From: Desulfotalea sp.
Lineage (GTDB): Bacteria > Desulfobacterota > Desulfobulbia > Desulfobulbales > Desulfocapsaceae
DNA: 64,000 bases
Direction: 5' to 3'
Assembly: GCA_002733995.1 (NCBI GenBank)
Contig: NVXR01000004.1
Span: 124,001-188,000 of the forward strand
In this document: positions 45,883-55,942 of the stretch, piece after piece
Layout of the letters: every line of letters begins with the position of its first letter
Numbering within the stretch: the stretch's first letter is position 1
Made by a program: the position numbers and the translations under genes
Notes under the pieces: model-generated
What the model was told of the DNA's origin: nothing
Database searches by the model: none
The model's input: only the letters and a program-made list of their open reading frames with translations

Positions 45883-48057
45883 TTATCCAAGAAGCGACAG
45901 AGCCAACTGTGGAGCTTGGTTGGCCTGTGCCAGGATGGATACACCAGCCTGCTGTAGAATGTTATTCTTTGTCATCGCTGAAGTCTCCTGGGCGATATCC
46001 GCATCGAGGATCCGACTACGGGCAGCTGAGAGATTCTCTGAGACGTTAGAGAGGTTAGCAATAGTGGACTCAAAACGGTTTTGAATCGCACCAAGATCGC
46101 CACGAATAGAGTCAATCTGGGCGATGGCGCCGTCAATTGATTCGATTGCATTGGCGGCACCTTCAACTGTAGTGATATCTACATTATTGATAGACTGAAG
46201 CTCACTGACGTTTGCACCATCTGCGCCGCTTGAAAAGAGCGAACCGGTTGATTGTGCTATATCACTGGAAACGTTGAATCCAGAAGAGCTGGAGAAAGAA
46301 ACTTCACCACCGACGATGGCAGAGTCACCATGTGTCGCTTCATCAACCGCACCACCATCAGAGAGCTTGGTGCCTGTACCTTGATTACCGGTGAGATACA
46401 TTGATTGTGGAACCTGATCGGCTACAGTCGCACTTTCAACGGCTGCGCCATGCTCAAAGTTTTCAATCTTGATATCCGCTCCATTGGAGTTAGTCAGAAC
46501 GATACTGGCTTTATCATCGCTTAAGGTTGCAGTGATTCCAGTATTTCCCGATTGCTCGTTGATGGAGGCTGAAAGGTTAGAAAGATTATCTGTCAGTACA
46601 GTCGCGTTGATGGTTACTGATTCAACGTTATCTCCGGTAAGCTCGAAGGTGACACTACCGTCTGTACTAAGACCGCTAATTGTTGCTTCCGTCCTTGCTG
46701 TTGCAGTAACACCAGTGTCAGAGGCTGCTGAGTTAATCTTTTTAGAAACCTTTTCGGCGGAATCGCCAGCAGCTATCTTAACTTCAGCAGAGCCTTGCTT
46801 TCCAACTACCGTCAAGGCTTGCTCGGCTACATTATTAGTAGCAGACGTCATAGCTGCGTCATTAAGTCCAATACCGTTCAATCCCTCGCCAGAGCTATTA
46901 GTGGAAAGCCCAACTGTGCCGGTGACCGATATGGCATCGGCGCTATCACTAAAGGCATAGGAAGCGGTCGATCTTTGGTCGAGGTTGTTGGTATCAACAA
47001 CAGCAGTACCGGATGTAACTTTACCGATGGTATTCGTGGTCCCGTCATCATCGGCATAAGTGATATCCCCAGTTATCGCGCCAGAAGCGCCATCCGTCCA
47101 TGTTGCTTCTTTAATATCTAACTGGGCACCGTCAGTTGTGGTATATGTGAGAGTTTTTTTGTCGGCATCTAATGTGAATGTTCCATTACTACCTGTCTGG
47201 GAGCCTGATAAAGAACCATCGGCAAAGGCAGCAGTTACTTCAAAGCTGTCACCATTAGCAACTTCTATTTTTAGTGTACCATCAGAGAGAGTAGAGCTAA
47301 GGGCACTCAAATCAAGCGTTACTGAGTTAGAGTAGGTTCCTGTTACAGTGCTTCCACCTACAACAGCTTCAAGGTTTGCTACGGTGTCGGTCGCTGTAGC
47401 TCCAGCGACGACTTGGGTAACAGTCCCATCAGCAGTTTTAACTGCCAAGGTATCAGTTGCTGTAATTTGATTAGAAACTTCAATAACAGAACCTGAACGA
47501 GTAGAAGACTCGATACCTGAATCATTATCGGTATCTAGGCTGTTGTTACCGAGGGTAGTTGTTTCAGCGGAATTAATACTAAAAGAGATAGTTTCATTGG
47601 CATTAGCGCCAACTTGAAACTGAGCGTTGTTGAGAGTTCCATTCAGCAGGTTTTTACCGTTGAAAGAAGTGGTCTCTGCGATTCTATCAAGTTCCTGTTT
47701 AAGCTGATTTACCTCAGCTTGTAGAGACTGACGATCGGAAGCGCTGTTTGTATCGTTTGCTGACTGAACAGACAGCTCACGCATACGTTGTAGGATGTTA
47801 GTACTTTCCTGGAGTGCACCTTCAGCGGTTTGAGCCAGTGAAATACCATCATTAGAGTTACGCACGGCTTGATTCAGACCTCTGATCTGCGAGGTCATAC
47901 GATCTGAAATAGCCAATCCAGCTGCATCGTCCTTAGCGGAGTTAATACGAAGACCCGATGAGAGTCGTTGCATTGATTTGGATAGTGCGTTTTGAGAGTT
48001 GCCCAAGTTTCGTTGAGCGTTGAGAGACATTACGTTTGTATTAATAGAGAGTCCCAT
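45883..48057 (-). CDS. fliC: Flagellin (copy 1)
   Basis: A 724-residue flagellin. The N-terminal D0/D1 ([40 protein letters not shown]) and the C-terminal D1/D0 ([37 protein letters not shown]) are classic. The middle 430 residues are a Thr/Ser/Ala-rich surface-exposed region, much larger than the 490-residue Salmonella type. AAGGAGG precedes the ATG by 6 nt. Expression appears to be driven by a sigma-28 promoter and controlled by CsrA through its leader. Confidence 0.96.
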   Translation of the reverse strand: MGLSINTNVMSLNAQRNLGNSQNALSKSMQRLSSGLRINSAKDDAAGLAISDRMTSQIRGLNQAVRNSNDGISLAQTAEGALQESTNILQRMRELSVQSANDTNSASDRQSLQAEVNQLKQELDRIAETTSFNGKNLLNGTLNNAQFQVGANANETISFSINSAETTTLGNNSLDTDNDSGIESSTRSGSVIEVSNQITATDTLAVKTADGTVTQVVAGATATDTVANLEAVVGGSTVTGTYSNSVTLDLSALSSTLSDGTLKIEVANGDSFEVTAAFADGSLSGSQTGSNGTFTLDADKKTLTYTTTDGAQLDIKEATWTDGASGAITGDITYADDDGTTNTIGKVTSGTAVVDTNNLDQRSTASYAFSDSADAISVTGTVGLSTNSSGEGLNGIGLNDAAMTSATNNVAEQALTVVGKQGSAEVKIAAGDSAEKVSKKINSAASDTGVTATARTEATISGLSTDGSVTFELTGDNVESVTINATVLTDNLSNLSASINEQSGNTGITATLSDDKASIVLTNSNGADIKIENFEHGAAVESATVADQVPQSMYLTGNQGTGTKLSDGGAVDEATHGDSAIVGGEVSFSSSSGFNVSSDIAQSTGSLFSSGADGANVSELQSINNVDITTVEGAANAIESIDGAIAQIDSIRGDLGAIQNRFESTIANLSNVSENLSAARSRILDADIAQETSAMTKNNILQQAGVSILAQANQAPQLALSLLG

Positions 48058-48063
48058 TATATT

Positions 48064-48108
48064 CCTCCTTGAATATGTGATATGGGTTACTAGTGGGCAT
48101 CCTTGCCC
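48064..48108 (-). promoter_or_regulatory. CsrA-type leader sites of the first flagellin gene
   Basis: On the minus strand GGGCA-AGGA-TGCCC (48095-48108) forms a 5-bp hairpin with AGGA as the loop; the core CAAGGATG matches the CsrA consensus. A second GGA is in the Shine-Dalgarno AAGGAGG (48064-48070), so bridging by a CsrA dimer would block translation. A further AGGAGG occurs near 48163-48168. Confidence 0.6.
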
Positions 48109-48230
48109 GGGTAAAACTATTTGCTACTTAAGTAAAGCTATTTTAATTTTCTGCTTTTAGGCCTCCTTTTGTCAAATCTATTATTGTTTATTTTGAATTG
48201 AAATAAACTCTATTTCTTTTCTCTATAAAG

Positions 48231-48259
48231 TATATCGGTCGGTGGTAAATAATTCTTTA
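48231..48259 (-). promoter_or_regulatory. Sigma-28 promoter of the first flagellin gene
   Basis: TAAA (48256-48259) and CCGATATA (48231-48238) separated by 17 nt on the minus strand, about 170 nt before the start codon. Close to the FliA consensus TAAAGTTT / GCCGATAA. Confidence 0.6.
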
Positions 48260-48294
48260 GTATAAATGTTAAAAAAACATTTTATTTATTAAAT

Positions 48295-48328
48295 AAAAAA
48301 GCGCCAGTTAACATCACTGGCGCTTTTT
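48295..48328 (-). terminator. Intrinsic terminator of the second flagellin gene
   Basis: GCGCCAGT / ACTGGCGC stem with A-run on one side and T-run on the other, 17 nt after the stop codon. It can work on both strands. Confidence 0.9.
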
Positions 48329-48345
48329 GTCTACATATTAGCTAC

Positions 48346-50235
48346 TTACCCCTGTAACAGCTGGAGCGCTAATTGTGGCGTCTGGTTAGCCTGGGAAAGA
48401 ATTGAAACTCCTGCCTGTTGGAGAATATTATTTTTGGTCATTGCCGAGGTTTCCATGGCGATATCTGCATCTAAAATCCTTGAACGAGCAGCCGATAGAT
48501 TTTCAGATACATTTTCAAGATTGGAGATGGTTGATTCAAATCTATTCTGGATAGCACCAAGATTACCCCGGAGGCTGTCGATCTGGCCAATTGCGCCATC
48601 GACGATCTGGATTGCCCTGGTCGCTCCCTCAACAGAGGAGATATCAATGGTGTCCACAGAATTCAGTGTGGAGGCGTTTATAGAATCACTTACACCGCTA
48701 AATATTGAGCCTGCAGTGTTGGCAGCTGAACTGCTCACATTGTACGTCTCTGAACTAGAGAAGGATACTTCTCCTCCTACAACAGTGGAGTCACCAGCGG
48801 CTCCAGCGGCGGTTATTGCAACAACTGCAGTACCACCTTCAGAGATTTGGGCAACCGATAGAGTCGCGGCATCGCCACTTGCAACGTCTATGGTTGTTGT
48901 TGCGGCTGTGGTGTCAAGATTTGCAACCGAGAGTGCGGTTCCGGCAGCAATATCAGTTAGAGTAATGCTACTTTTGTCCTTACCTGAAGGATCTGTGAAT
49001 TCAGCTGTAACACCGGTAGCGGCGGTAACAGCATTAATCGCACTTATCATATCGCTGAGGTCGTTGACATCTGTAATGGTGGCACTAACACCAGCTGATG
49101 TTCCTGTGGTACCAATAACATCCATGGAAACGCTTCCCGCATCTGACAGGTTTGAGAGTGTAAATGAAGCGGGTGCCTCTGTATTTGCACTTTCAACAAG
49201 GTTTGTTCCCACCCCTTCTGATCCCGTTACCCGTAGAGATTGAAGTTCTCCGTCGGGAGCACTGTGGGAATAGCCGCTGATCTTAACGTCATAGCCACCA
49301 CTCTGGGTAAGTGTGATGCTCTCTTTATCAGATGAAAGGGATGCAGAGATTCCTGTAGATCCTAGTTGCGTGTTAATAGCCTTAACTAGGGGGCCAAGGT
49401 CTGTTGTTGTTATAGATGCGCTTATGGGAATAGGTAAGTTGTTAATGCCTTGCAGTTCAAAGCTAACAGTACCGTCAACAGCAAGATGACTTATGGTAAG
49501 CGAAGTTCTCGCATCTGCAGATACTCCAGTAGTTTGAGAGGCGATGTTTACGAGTTCGGCTACACGGTTGGCGGTATAGTCTGATTCAACCTTAACGACT
49601 TCCGTTCCACGTTGACCGACAATCGTCAGCTCTTGGGTTCCAACATTGTTGCCTGTTGTGGTGTCGGCTCCGCGGGTGGTGGCCGCTTCTATGCCAACAG
49701 GATTACTGGTTTTTAAAGCATTGTCTCCGAGAGCTGCTGCTTTTGCAGAAGATATGGAGAAGGAAATAGTTTCATTGGCACTTGCACCGACCTGAAATTG
49801 GGCATCACTGAGTGAGCCGTCCAGGATATTACGCTCGTTGAAGGTTGTTGTTTCTGCAATACGAGTCATTTCCTGCTGTAGCTGGTTGACTTCGGCTTGA
49901 AGAGAGGCCCTGTCAGAGGAACTGTTGGTGTCGTTGGCGGATTGGATAGCCAGCTCACGCATACGCTGTAGGATATTAGTTGATTCCGACAGCGCTCCTT
50001 CTGCAGTTTGAGCCATGGATATCCCGTCATTGGCATTACGAGCAGCCTGGTTGAGGCCACGTATCTGAGATGTCATTCTATCAGATATTGCAAGCCCCGC
50101 AGCATCGTCTTTTGCGGAATTGATTCTGAGGCCCGATGATAGTCGTTCCATTGAGCGACTGAGGGCGTTTTGTGATTTACCTAAATTTCTTTGTGCATTA
50201 AGTGATGCTACGTTTGTATTGATTGTAAGTGCCAT
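48346..50235 (-). CDS. fliC: Flagellin (copy 2)
   Basis: A 629-residue flagellin started at ATG 50235 ([20 protein letters not shown]) with AAGGAGGAA upstream; the frame could be extended to 50277 but that part is non-flagellin. The ends are nearly the same as in copy 1, while the central 330 residues differ and are Ala/Thr/Ser-rich. The last residues are [12 protein letters not shown]. It is transcribed ahead of copy 1 from its own promoter and ends at its own terminator. Two flagellins suggest a composite or switchable filament. Confidence 0.96.
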   Translation of the reverse strand: MALTINTNVASLNAQRNLGKSQNALSRSMERLSSGLRINSAKDDAAGLAISDRMTSQIRGLNQAARNANDGISMAQTAEGALSESTNILQRMRELAIQSANDTNSSSDRASLQAEVNQLQQEMTRIAETTTFNERNILDGSLSDAQFQVGASANETISFSISSAKAAALGDNALKTSNPVGIEAATTRGADTTTGNNVGTQELTIVGQRGTEVVKVESDYTANRVAELVNIASQTTGVSADARTSLTISHLAVDGTVSFELQGINNLPIPISASITTTDLGPLVKAINTQLGSTGISASLSSDKESITLTQSGGYDVKISGYSHSAPDGELQSLRVTGSEGVGTNLVESANTEAPASFTLSNLSDAGSVSMDVIGTTGTSAGVSATITDVNDLSDMISAINAVTAATGVTAEFTDPSGKDKSSITLTDIAAGTALSVANLDTTAATTTIDVASGDAATLSVAQISEGGTAVVAITAAGAAGDSTVVGGEVSFSSSETYNVSSSAANTAGSIFSGVSDSINASTLNSVDTIDISSVEGATRAIQIVDGAIGQIDSLRGNLGAIQNRFESTISNLENVSENLSAARSRILDADIAMETSAMTKNNILQQAGVSILSQANQTPQLALQLLQG

Positions 50236-50325
50236 GAAAAATTCCTCCTTGGAAGGGTGCTTCGGCGTCGTTGTCAATCATATTACAAACGTAAAGTCTC
50301 GGTGGTGTTCCTCGCAGTTAAGTTA

Positions 50326-50354
50326 CTTCTCGTCAAAGAGAGAACTATTCTTTA
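50326..50354 (-). promoter_or_regulatory. Possible sigma-28 promoter of the second flagellin gene
   Basis: TAAAGAAT at the -35 side (TAAA at 50351-50354, the same 8 bases as at copy 1), a 17-nt spacer and ACGAGAAG (50326-50333). The -10 side matches less well than at copy 1. Confidence 0.4.
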
Positions 50355-50458
50355 ATAAAAAATCGTGTTGCACAAAATAAAAACTAAAATATGATACATT
50401 ATTGAATTTGTGCAATTTAATTGGGTGGGGAGGCTAAACTTAACAGGGCGATTTAAAC

Positions 50459-50494
50459 AAAAAAGGCCAGTCAATTTTGAAATTGACTGGCCTT
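50459..50494 (-). terminator. Intrinsic terminator after fliW
   Basis: A 15-bp perfect stem (AAGGCCAGTCAATTT and its complement, 2-nt loop) with a T-run at its 3' side on the minus strand, from the A-run 50459-50464. It ends the csrA-fliW transcript. Confidence 0.88.
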
Positions 50495-50519
50495 GAACTG
50501 AAAAAAATATAAAAAAGAT

Positions 50520-50939
50520 CTATTCAGGAAGTAGGGTCTTGGAAGAGTAGGGTGAATTTTCCATGATAACCTGTATTGCTCTGTTGGTTGTGGGAGCAAA
50601 AAGAATAGGTGCTGCTAGATTTAATGTAATTGTTTGGTCCTGGGGAACAGTGACAACGGAAAGTATAAAAACGTCATCGCCGTCTTTAATCTGCAGGATT
50701 TCTCTTTCAGATTCCTCTGGGCTCAATTGATAATCAAGAAAGAAATTTGTCGGATCTGTAAGAACGAATGCTATGTCTGGGTTATCAACGGATTGGATCC
50801 AGAAGAGGGGCCCTTTCTTTTTATTTGGCATGACAATGAAATCCCTTAAACTGGGTAGGCCTACTAGGCCTGCGGGAAAATGAAGCAGATTGTCCGGATC
50901 GTATTCGACTTCACCAAAGCGAGTATTTATTTTTTTCAT
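50520..50939 (-). CDS. fliW: Flagellar assembly factor FliW
   Basis: A 139-residue protein with the FliW signature (INTRFGEVEYDPDNLLHFPA, GLVGLPSLRDFIVM, SVVTVPQDQTITLNLAAPI). FliW binds flagellin and, when flagellin is used up, sequesters CsrA, freeing flagellin mRNA translation. Its start overlaps the csrA stop (ATGA), the usual arrangement of this regulatory pair. Confidence 0.95.
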   Translation of the reverse strand: MKKINTRFGEVEYDPDNLLHFPAGLVGLPSLRDFIVMPNKKKGPLFWIQSVDNPDIAFVLTDPTNFFLDYQLSPEESEREILQIKDGDDVFILSVVTVPQDQTITLNLAAPILFAPTTNRAIQVIMENSPYSSKTLLPE

Positions 50940-51178
50940 TTTTTCTTTTTATCCACAGTTAAGCTGTCGCTTATCTTGTCAAGATCAATCATATCCCACT
51001 GACTAGCGTCACGATTTTCTTTTACAATTCTATCAAATATTTCCTGACGATATATCTTCTTTGCACGAGGAGCATCAATGCCGATACGGACATTACCACC
51101 CTTCATCTCTACAATTGTGATTGTAACATCATCGCCGATGACAATACCTTCACCGATTTTTCTGGTGAGAACCAGCAT
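50936..51178 (-). CDS. csrA: Carbon storage regulator CsrA
   Basis: An 80-residue RNA-binding translational regulator: MLVLTRKIGEGIVIGDDVTI, IEMKGGNVRIGIDAP-like VEMKGGNVRIGIDAP, and AKKIYRQEIFDRI. The C-terminus (SQWDMIDLDKISDSLTVDKKKK) is longer than the 61-residue E. coli form, similar to the FliW-binding CsrA type. It likely represses flagellin translation at GGA sites in the leaders. Confidence 0.95.
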   Translation of the reverse strand: MLVLTRKIGEGIVIGDDVTITIVEMKGGNVRIGIDAPRAKKIYRQEIFDRIVKENRDASQWDMIDLDKISDSLTVDKKKK

Positions 51179-51509
51179 GTTTTACTCCGTTGTAATGGCG
51201 AAAAACGCCTGAAAGATTGGAGAAATTTTCTTAGGGTAAGGCACTGAAATGATGCGCTAGAATATGTGAGCGGTTTTAGGATGTTGTAGGAGAAGGGCCT
51301 TTGGGCCAAACTCTATACAACCTATAAAAAAGTGTTCACATGATTAAACAAATGGCTACGCATAATTTGTGAGAATTGCTCGATTCTGTCCCAAACTCCT
51401 ATCCTTGGACAAGTTCTCAGTGTGACTTCCATGTCTCCTTACTGACGTAAGCGTTTGTCTCAATGAACAGACAGCTGACGCTTAGCAGTCAATCCATTCT
51501 AATCGGTGT
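51179..51509. other. Intergenic region between flgL and csrA
   Basis: 330 nt with no gene. A short GGCC / GGCC hairpin lies near 51295-51310. It must contain the csrA promoter, but no clear sigma-70, sigma-28 or sigma-54 box was found. Confidence 0.35.
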
Positions 51510-53150
51510 CTAAAGATAATCAAGAATTGATATCTGTGAGGCTCTTCCAGTTATACTAAGTGCTGATTTAAAGGCCAGTTCTTTTTGAATAATATCATTA
51601 TATGTTTGGATCATATCAGCATCTTGGTATCTTGACAGAAGTTTTTTAAGATCATTTTTTGCATCTTCTTGATGAGTTATAGCTGTTTCGACCCTTTTTG
51701 CTCTATTGCCAAGTGTACTACGGTGGGTGCGGTTTTGATTTGCAGCAACTTCCAGATTTTTGATTTGAGCTGAGATTGATCCACCAGCCCCGGTGAGGTC
51801 ATTAATATTACCTGCCCGAATGGCTTCTTCCGTTTTGGTCAGAATTGAAAAGAGATCGATGTTACCAGAAGCGCCACTCAGATTTGTGGCGGACATCCCC
51901 AGATCTCCAAGGCCTGCTCCTGCAATTTCTACATCTGTAGAGGAATTTGGTGCAATATTGATGGTTCCATAAACGGTTTTGTTGCCACCGATACCTCCAC
52001 TTGCTGTCGCACCGGTTATCGTTTCAGTGAGTTCTATTTCTGCTCCGGCGTTTGGCCCTGTATTTGGTCCTGTAAGAACGAGCGAGCCACTGGAGATATC
52101 GTAGCTGACACCATTTGCAAGAGTGCCGCCGGTGGAGGAGAGATTGGTTGGTGTAGGAAGGGTATTGGCCAAGGCGGACGCGAGTCCATCCAAGGTATAG
52201 TCGTACCCTGCAGGCCCATCAAGTTGCACTGATATTGTGGAGCCGCCTGAACTGATATTAAGATCGTATGTATCGCCTGCCTGGTCGTCAAATCCAGTTA
52301 GAGAGAGAGAACCTAGGTTGGTAGTTGCTGCATTTGTGGTACTCACAAGGCCGGTGCCAGACTGGTTTAAAAGGGCAGATACTTTGCCTGCGTAATTGTC
52401 ATCTGTATCTGTCAGGTCGGCAGAAGGAATGGTAACTGCAACGCCATCTTTAGGTGTTATGGTAATATCACCACCTGTGTTTGGCTGTATTTGACCGGAA
52501 GTGAGGGACTGTCCCTGGTAGGGAGTTGTGTATCCCGCGCTAGCAATCTCATTGGATATCCCCATGAACACTTCATTGCCAGTTAGATTTACTTCAAGAA
52601 ACTCATGACTGGTTATTTCGAGTTGGGTGGAGTTGTGATCACCCTGGTAATGGTAGGGCCAGGTAGACACGTTGCTGACATCGTAGAGATCCGAGTCGTA
52701 GGTCGGGTTTTTAACAAATGGTGGGGTGTTTTCCTGGAAACCTGCAAAAATATATTTGCCATCTACAACAGCATTGGCGGCATCAAGGAGTTCATTGCGC
52801 AGTTCAGCGATTTCATCAGCCAATGTTGTGAGATCATGTTGGTTAAGAGATGCGTTGACAGAATGTATAGCAATTTCCTTAACACGAACCAGTATGTTCT
52901 CTACGTGTTGTAAGTGGCCGTCGGTTGATTCCATTCTATCACTGGAGTTACCCATTGTTGTGAGGTATCTCTTTGTTTCCTGGATCTCTGTTCTTGTGTT
53001 GAGTACGGGACGGATAGCTCCGGGATCGTCGGAAGAAACGTTGAATTTGAGTCCGGTTGTTCCTTGGTTTCGTAGTTTTAGAAGATCATTTGTTATTCTA
53101 TTCAAATTTGTCTGCATGAGACGAAATGTTGAATTGTCAGTAACTTTCAT
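51510..53150 (-). CDS. flgL: Hook-associated protein 3 FlgL (large form)
   Basis: A 546-residue hook-filament junction protein. The N-terminal flagellin-like helix (KVTDNSTFRLMQTNLNRITN) and C-terminal segment (KDLKKLLSRYQDADMIQTYN, KSALSITGRASQISILDYL-like end) are FlgL-like. It is much longer than the usual 300-330 residues because of about 220 inserted residues rich in Gly/Thr/Ser (about 200-420). It begins 14 nt after flgK. Confidence 0.93.
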   Translation of the reverse strand: MKVTDNSTFRLMQTNLNRITNDLLKLRNQGTTGLKFNVSSDDPGAIRPVLNTRTEIQETKRYLTTMGNSSDRMESTDGHLQHVENILVRVKEIAIHSVNASLNQHDLTTLADEIAELRNELLDAANAVVDGKYIFAGFQENTPPFVKNPTYDSDLYDVSNVSTWPYHYQGDHNSTQLEITSHEFLEVNLTGNEVFMGISNEIASAGYTTPYQGQSLTSGQIQPNTGGDITITPKDGVAVTIPSADLTDTDDNYAGKVSALLNQSGTGLVSTTNAATTNLGSLSLTGFDDQAGDTYDLNISSGGSTISVQLDGPAGYDYTLDGLASALANTLPTPTNLSSTGGTLANGVSYDISSGSLVLTGPNTGPNAGAEIELTETITGATASGGIGGNKTVYGTINIAPNSSTDVEIAGAGLGDLGMSATNLSGASGNIDLFSILTKTEEAIRAGNINDLTGAGGSISAQIKNLEVAANQNRTHRSTLGNRAKRVETAITHQEDAKNDLKKLLSRYQDADMIQTYNDIIQKELAFKSALSITGRASQISILDYL

Positions 53151-53164
53151 AATTTGTCCGAGGT

Positions 53165-54604
53165 TTATCTCTTGAGATCGATAATGGTGTTCATCATTTC
53201 GTCTACAGTTGATAAGAATTTAGCTGATGACTCAAAGCCACGCTGAAATTGGATCAGGCTTATCATTTCTTCTTCTAAAGAAACACCGACCAGACCGTCT
53301 CTAAAATTTTCAAGTTGCACAAGAGAATCTTCAGCGCCCTTTAATGAAAGTTGATTCTGATTGCTTTCGACCCCGACTTTAGCGGTGAGCTGCCCATAGA
53401 GTGAGTTGAAATTATCAACACCGCCGATTAGATAATTGGCTCCAATGTTGGATAGTGCCAGGGCATTTCTATTATCACCAATCGCAACACTCTCACCTGC
53501 TGCTGGGGCATTAGCGGCTGCAATTTTTCTAGGGTCAGTTATAGCAACTGACATATTCCGTGCTGCCCCCGCATACTCTGTTGCGGTTGGTGCAGGTGCT
53601 GGCGGAGATTGCACATAATTGGGGGGCATGGAGAAAAATATATTATTTGTTGTTGAATCAAGAGCCCCTCCTGCCATGTGTTGGAGGTTGACTTGAACAC
53701 TTATTTCGTAAGCGAGTTTATCAACACCCGCCTCCAGCTCAGGGATAAATTTATCTCTTATTTCTACGAGACCTTTGAACTGGCCACCAAGGTTCTTTAG
53801 GCCGAGATCTCTGGTTACACCACCGGCATGAAGTTTTAATTTCAGTTCAGAACCGGTTGAATCGGTACTGATGGACATTGCCATAGTGCCTTCAACGAGA
53901 GGGAGACCGCCTGGAAGTTGCACCGAGACCATGCCGTTTTCAGTGTCGTAAGTCTCGGCACCTATTTTTACTGCCAGCTGTTTTATGATAGTGTCTCTTT
54001 GATCTCTCGCGCTGTTTGCGGTTTGACCATGAATTTCAATTCGAAAAATTCGGTCGTTGAGCGCTGCTACTTCCTTGAGCTGAGCATTAATTCCATCTAC
54101 TTCAGAGACGATGGTGTCATTTATGTTCTCTTGGATAGTGTCCAGACTTTTTACTATATTATTAAAACTAGTGGTCAGAACATTACCTTGGAGGATAACG
54201 TTGTTACGTTGAACCAAGTCGCTGGGGTTTGCGGAAAGTTCATGGATAGAATCAAAAAAATTGTCAATGTCTGTAGAGATGTTGTCATTGGTAACTGCGA
54301 AGACCTGCTCAAGTTCTCCGAGTGGTCTGGTTTGTGCGTTTTGATAGCCAAAATCCGCAGATTTTCCTTGGAGAGCCTTTTCAATAAATACATCATGCTG
54401 TCGGCTTACGTCAGAAACTTTAACACCTTGACCGATGAAAAAATCTCCAAAATTAGTCGCTGGATATGTTTCCAGTACAACCTGCTGTCTGGAGTATCCT
54501 TTAGTGTTTAAGTTAGAGATATTGTTGCCAATAACCTCTATTGATTTCTGATTAACTTCGAGAGAAGTTCTTGCAGCATTGAGTGCATTGAAAAGACCAG
54601 CCAT
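53165..54604 (-). CDS. flgK: Hook-associated protein 1 FlgK
   Basis: A 479-residue protein with the rod/hook N-terminal motif (LFNALNAARTSLEVNQKSIE, then NISNLNTKGYSRQQV) and the C-terminal FLG_C motif (EEMISLIQFQRGFESSAKFL). It is the first hook-filament junction protein. It begins 1 nt after flgN. Confidence 0.95.
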   Translation of the reverse strand: MAGLFNALNAARTSLEVNQKSIEVIGNNISNLNTKGYSRQQVVLETYPATNFGDFFIGQGVKVSDVSRQHDVFIEKALQGKSADFGYQNAQTRPLGELEQVFAVTNDNISTDIDNFFDSIHELSANPSDLVQRNNVILQGNVLTTSFNNIVKSLDTIQENINDTIVSEVDGINAQLKEVAALNDRIFRIEIHGQTANSARDQRDTIIKQLAVKIGAETYDTENGMVSVQLPGGLPLVEGTMAMSISTDSTGSELKLKLHAGGVTRDLGLKNLGGQFKGLVEIRDKFIPELEAGVDKLAYEISVQVNLQHMAGGALDSTTNNIFFSMPPNYVQSPPAPAPTATEYAGAARNMSVAITDPRKIAAANAPAAGESVAIGDNRNALALSNIGANYLIGGVDNFNSLYGQLTAKVGVESNQNQLSLKGAEDSLVQLENFRDGLVGVSLEEEMISLIQFQRGFESSAKFLSTVDEMMNTIIDLKR

Positions 54605-54605
54605 A

Positions 54606-54959
54606 TTACACCTGCCCTGACAAGAGGCGTCCGTTGATTTGAGATGCTATGGTATTAGCTTGAGCACCGTAGGTGGATGTGACGGTCTTTTGACCGAAAA
54701 ATTCCATTGTGCCTCTAATCCAGCCAAGTGTGGATTTAAAAAGAAAGGCATTGCGTCTGTTTTCGTCACGAATTTCTCTGGTGATAGGCTTATCCTCTTC
54801 GTCGACAGCTTTTATGTGGGCGAGGATTTTAACAATCGCCTCTTTGCTTTGGACAGCTTTAGCCATGCCCTCCATATCGAGATGTACTGCGCAATGGCGT
54901 TCTAAGAGAATGAGGTCACGCAAGCGGACCAGATAATCGTGTGTTGATTTGGGTGTCAT
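54606..54959 (-). CDS. flgN: FlgN-family export chaperone
   Basis: A 117-residue helical protein started at ATG 54959, which lies 1 nt after the flgM stop; the longer frame starting at a TTG (54974) overlaps flgM. It has FlgN-like helices (LVRLRDLILLERHCAVHLDM and AKAVQSKEAIVKILAHIK). FlgN is the chaperone of FlgK and FlgL, which follow directly. Confidence 0.85.
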   Translation of the reverse strand: MTPKSTHDYLVRLRDLILLERHCAVHLDMEGMAKAVQSKEAIVKILAHIKAVDEEDKPITREIRDENRRNAFLFKSTLGWIRGTMEFFGQKTVTSTYGAQANTIASQINGRLLSGQV

Positions 54960-54960
54960 G

Positions 54961-55248
54961 CTATCTACCTTCAACTAAAAATTGTAGTAAAGAAGAAGAA
55001 ACTTTTTGCAGATCCGGCTCATAGGAGCCTTCTTGAATTTGTGTTTTCAACTCCTGGACCTTGTTTGCCCGTTCTGTGTTGGCACTTGGCGTTGCGGCCT
55101 GTGCCTTATTAACCTCTTGTAACACTGAGGAAAACTGAACAGTATCCTCTCCACTTGAGATCGACTTACTCTCTGAGGATGTCTTCTCGCTCTTTTTTAG
55201 ATTGCCGATCTGACTAGGGCCACCGACTCCAAAAAATTCCACACTCAT
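54961..55248 (-). CDS. flgM: Anti-sigma-28 factor FlgM
   Basis: A 95-residue, largely disordered N-terminus with the conserved C-terminal helices (RANKVQELKTQIQEGSYEPD, LQKVSSSLLQFLVE) that bind FliA. FlgM holds FliA inactive until it is exported after hook completion. The stop precedes the flgN start by 1 nt. Confidence 0.9.
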   Translation of the reverse strand: MSVEFFGVGGPSQIGNLKKSEKTSSESKSISSGEDTVQFSSVLQEVNKAQAATPSANTERANKVQELKTQIQEGSYEPDLQKVSSSLLQFLVEGR

Positions 55249-55256
55249 GACTTCAC

Positions 55257-55841
55257 CTAGATTGAAGATTTAGGGCTCTGGGAGCTTTCAGCCCATTCGT
55301 CTAATTTATTGATGACAGCGTTAAAGGTATCGTAAGAAATGTCGGGGAGCTCACCACCAAAAGCCTTCATGGCGTCTTGAAATCCACTGTTAATACCTTC
55401 TCTTATTGCGTCAATCTTGCTTGGATCGTTACCTGCGATACCTACAGCAAAGTTAAAAATTCTTTCTGCTGTTTTTTCTACCCCAAAATAACCATCTTTT
55501 GCAACTAATTCTTCTGCTTGAACAGGTGTCATGGTCTCAAGATCAACCTCAACTCCTGTTGTTTGAATCTTGTATTCGAGTCCTTGTTCTTTAAAAATAT
55601 TTAGCACCAGCCCTCTTAACAGATCAAGACCATCACCGGCAGTTTGCTCAAGTGACATGTTATATTGATATGTTGGATTTGGCTCTGAACTGTAAGAAAT
55701 GTTCACTTTATCCTTTGGAGACTCTTTAGCCTCAAAAGCTTGAGTATTATTTAGGGTGCTTTTCTCTGCGTTTTCAGGAGATTTTTGTGTCTTGAAAACT
55801 ACACCTTTTGAAGGTGTGTTGTTGTTCGTATTGTCAATCAT
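55257..55841 (-). CDS. DUF5610 flagellar-cluster protein
   Basis: A 194-residue soluble protein with a disordered N-terminus (about 1-65) and a conserved C-terminal part (KDGYFGVEKTAERIFNFAVG, SGFQDAMKAFGGELPDISYD, AVINKLDEW). This matches DUF5610, commonly found in flagellar loci. It leads the flgM-flgN-flgK-flgL run behind a sigma-28 promoter. A function in flagellar assembly is inferred from context only. Confidence 0.82.
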   Translation of the reverse strand: MIDNTNNNTPSKGVVFKTQKSPENAEKSTLNNTQAFEAKESPKDKVNISYSSEPNPTYQYNMSLEQTAGDGLDLLRGLVLNIFKEQGLEYKIQTTGVEVDLETMTPVQAEELVAKDGYFGVEKTAERIFNFAVGIAGNDPSKIDAIREGINSGFQDAMKAFGGELPDISYDTFNAVINKLDEWAESSQSPKSSI

Positions 55842-55913
55842 GGTGTTGCCTCCCTGCGAGATGCGAACTAAGCGTCCTTGCTCAGTTTGATGTTAAATAT
55901 TTTCCTATACGAT

Positions 55914-55942
55914 TATATCGGAGGATGTGGATGAAAAGTTTA
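55914..55942 (-). promoter_or_regulatory. Sigma-28 promoter of the DUF5610-flgM-flgN-flgK-flgL operon
   Basis: TAAACTTT (TAAA 55939-55942) and CCGATATA (55914-55921) on the minus strand with a 17-nt spacer, identical to the spacing at the first flagellin. The start codon is about 75 nt downstream. Confidence 0.6.

Noticed and set aside
46469..46960. Long plus frames antisense to the flagellin genes (also 48434-49243)
   Set aside because: Shadows produced by the biased Ala/Ser/Thr codons of the flagellin centre; no ribosome binding sites.
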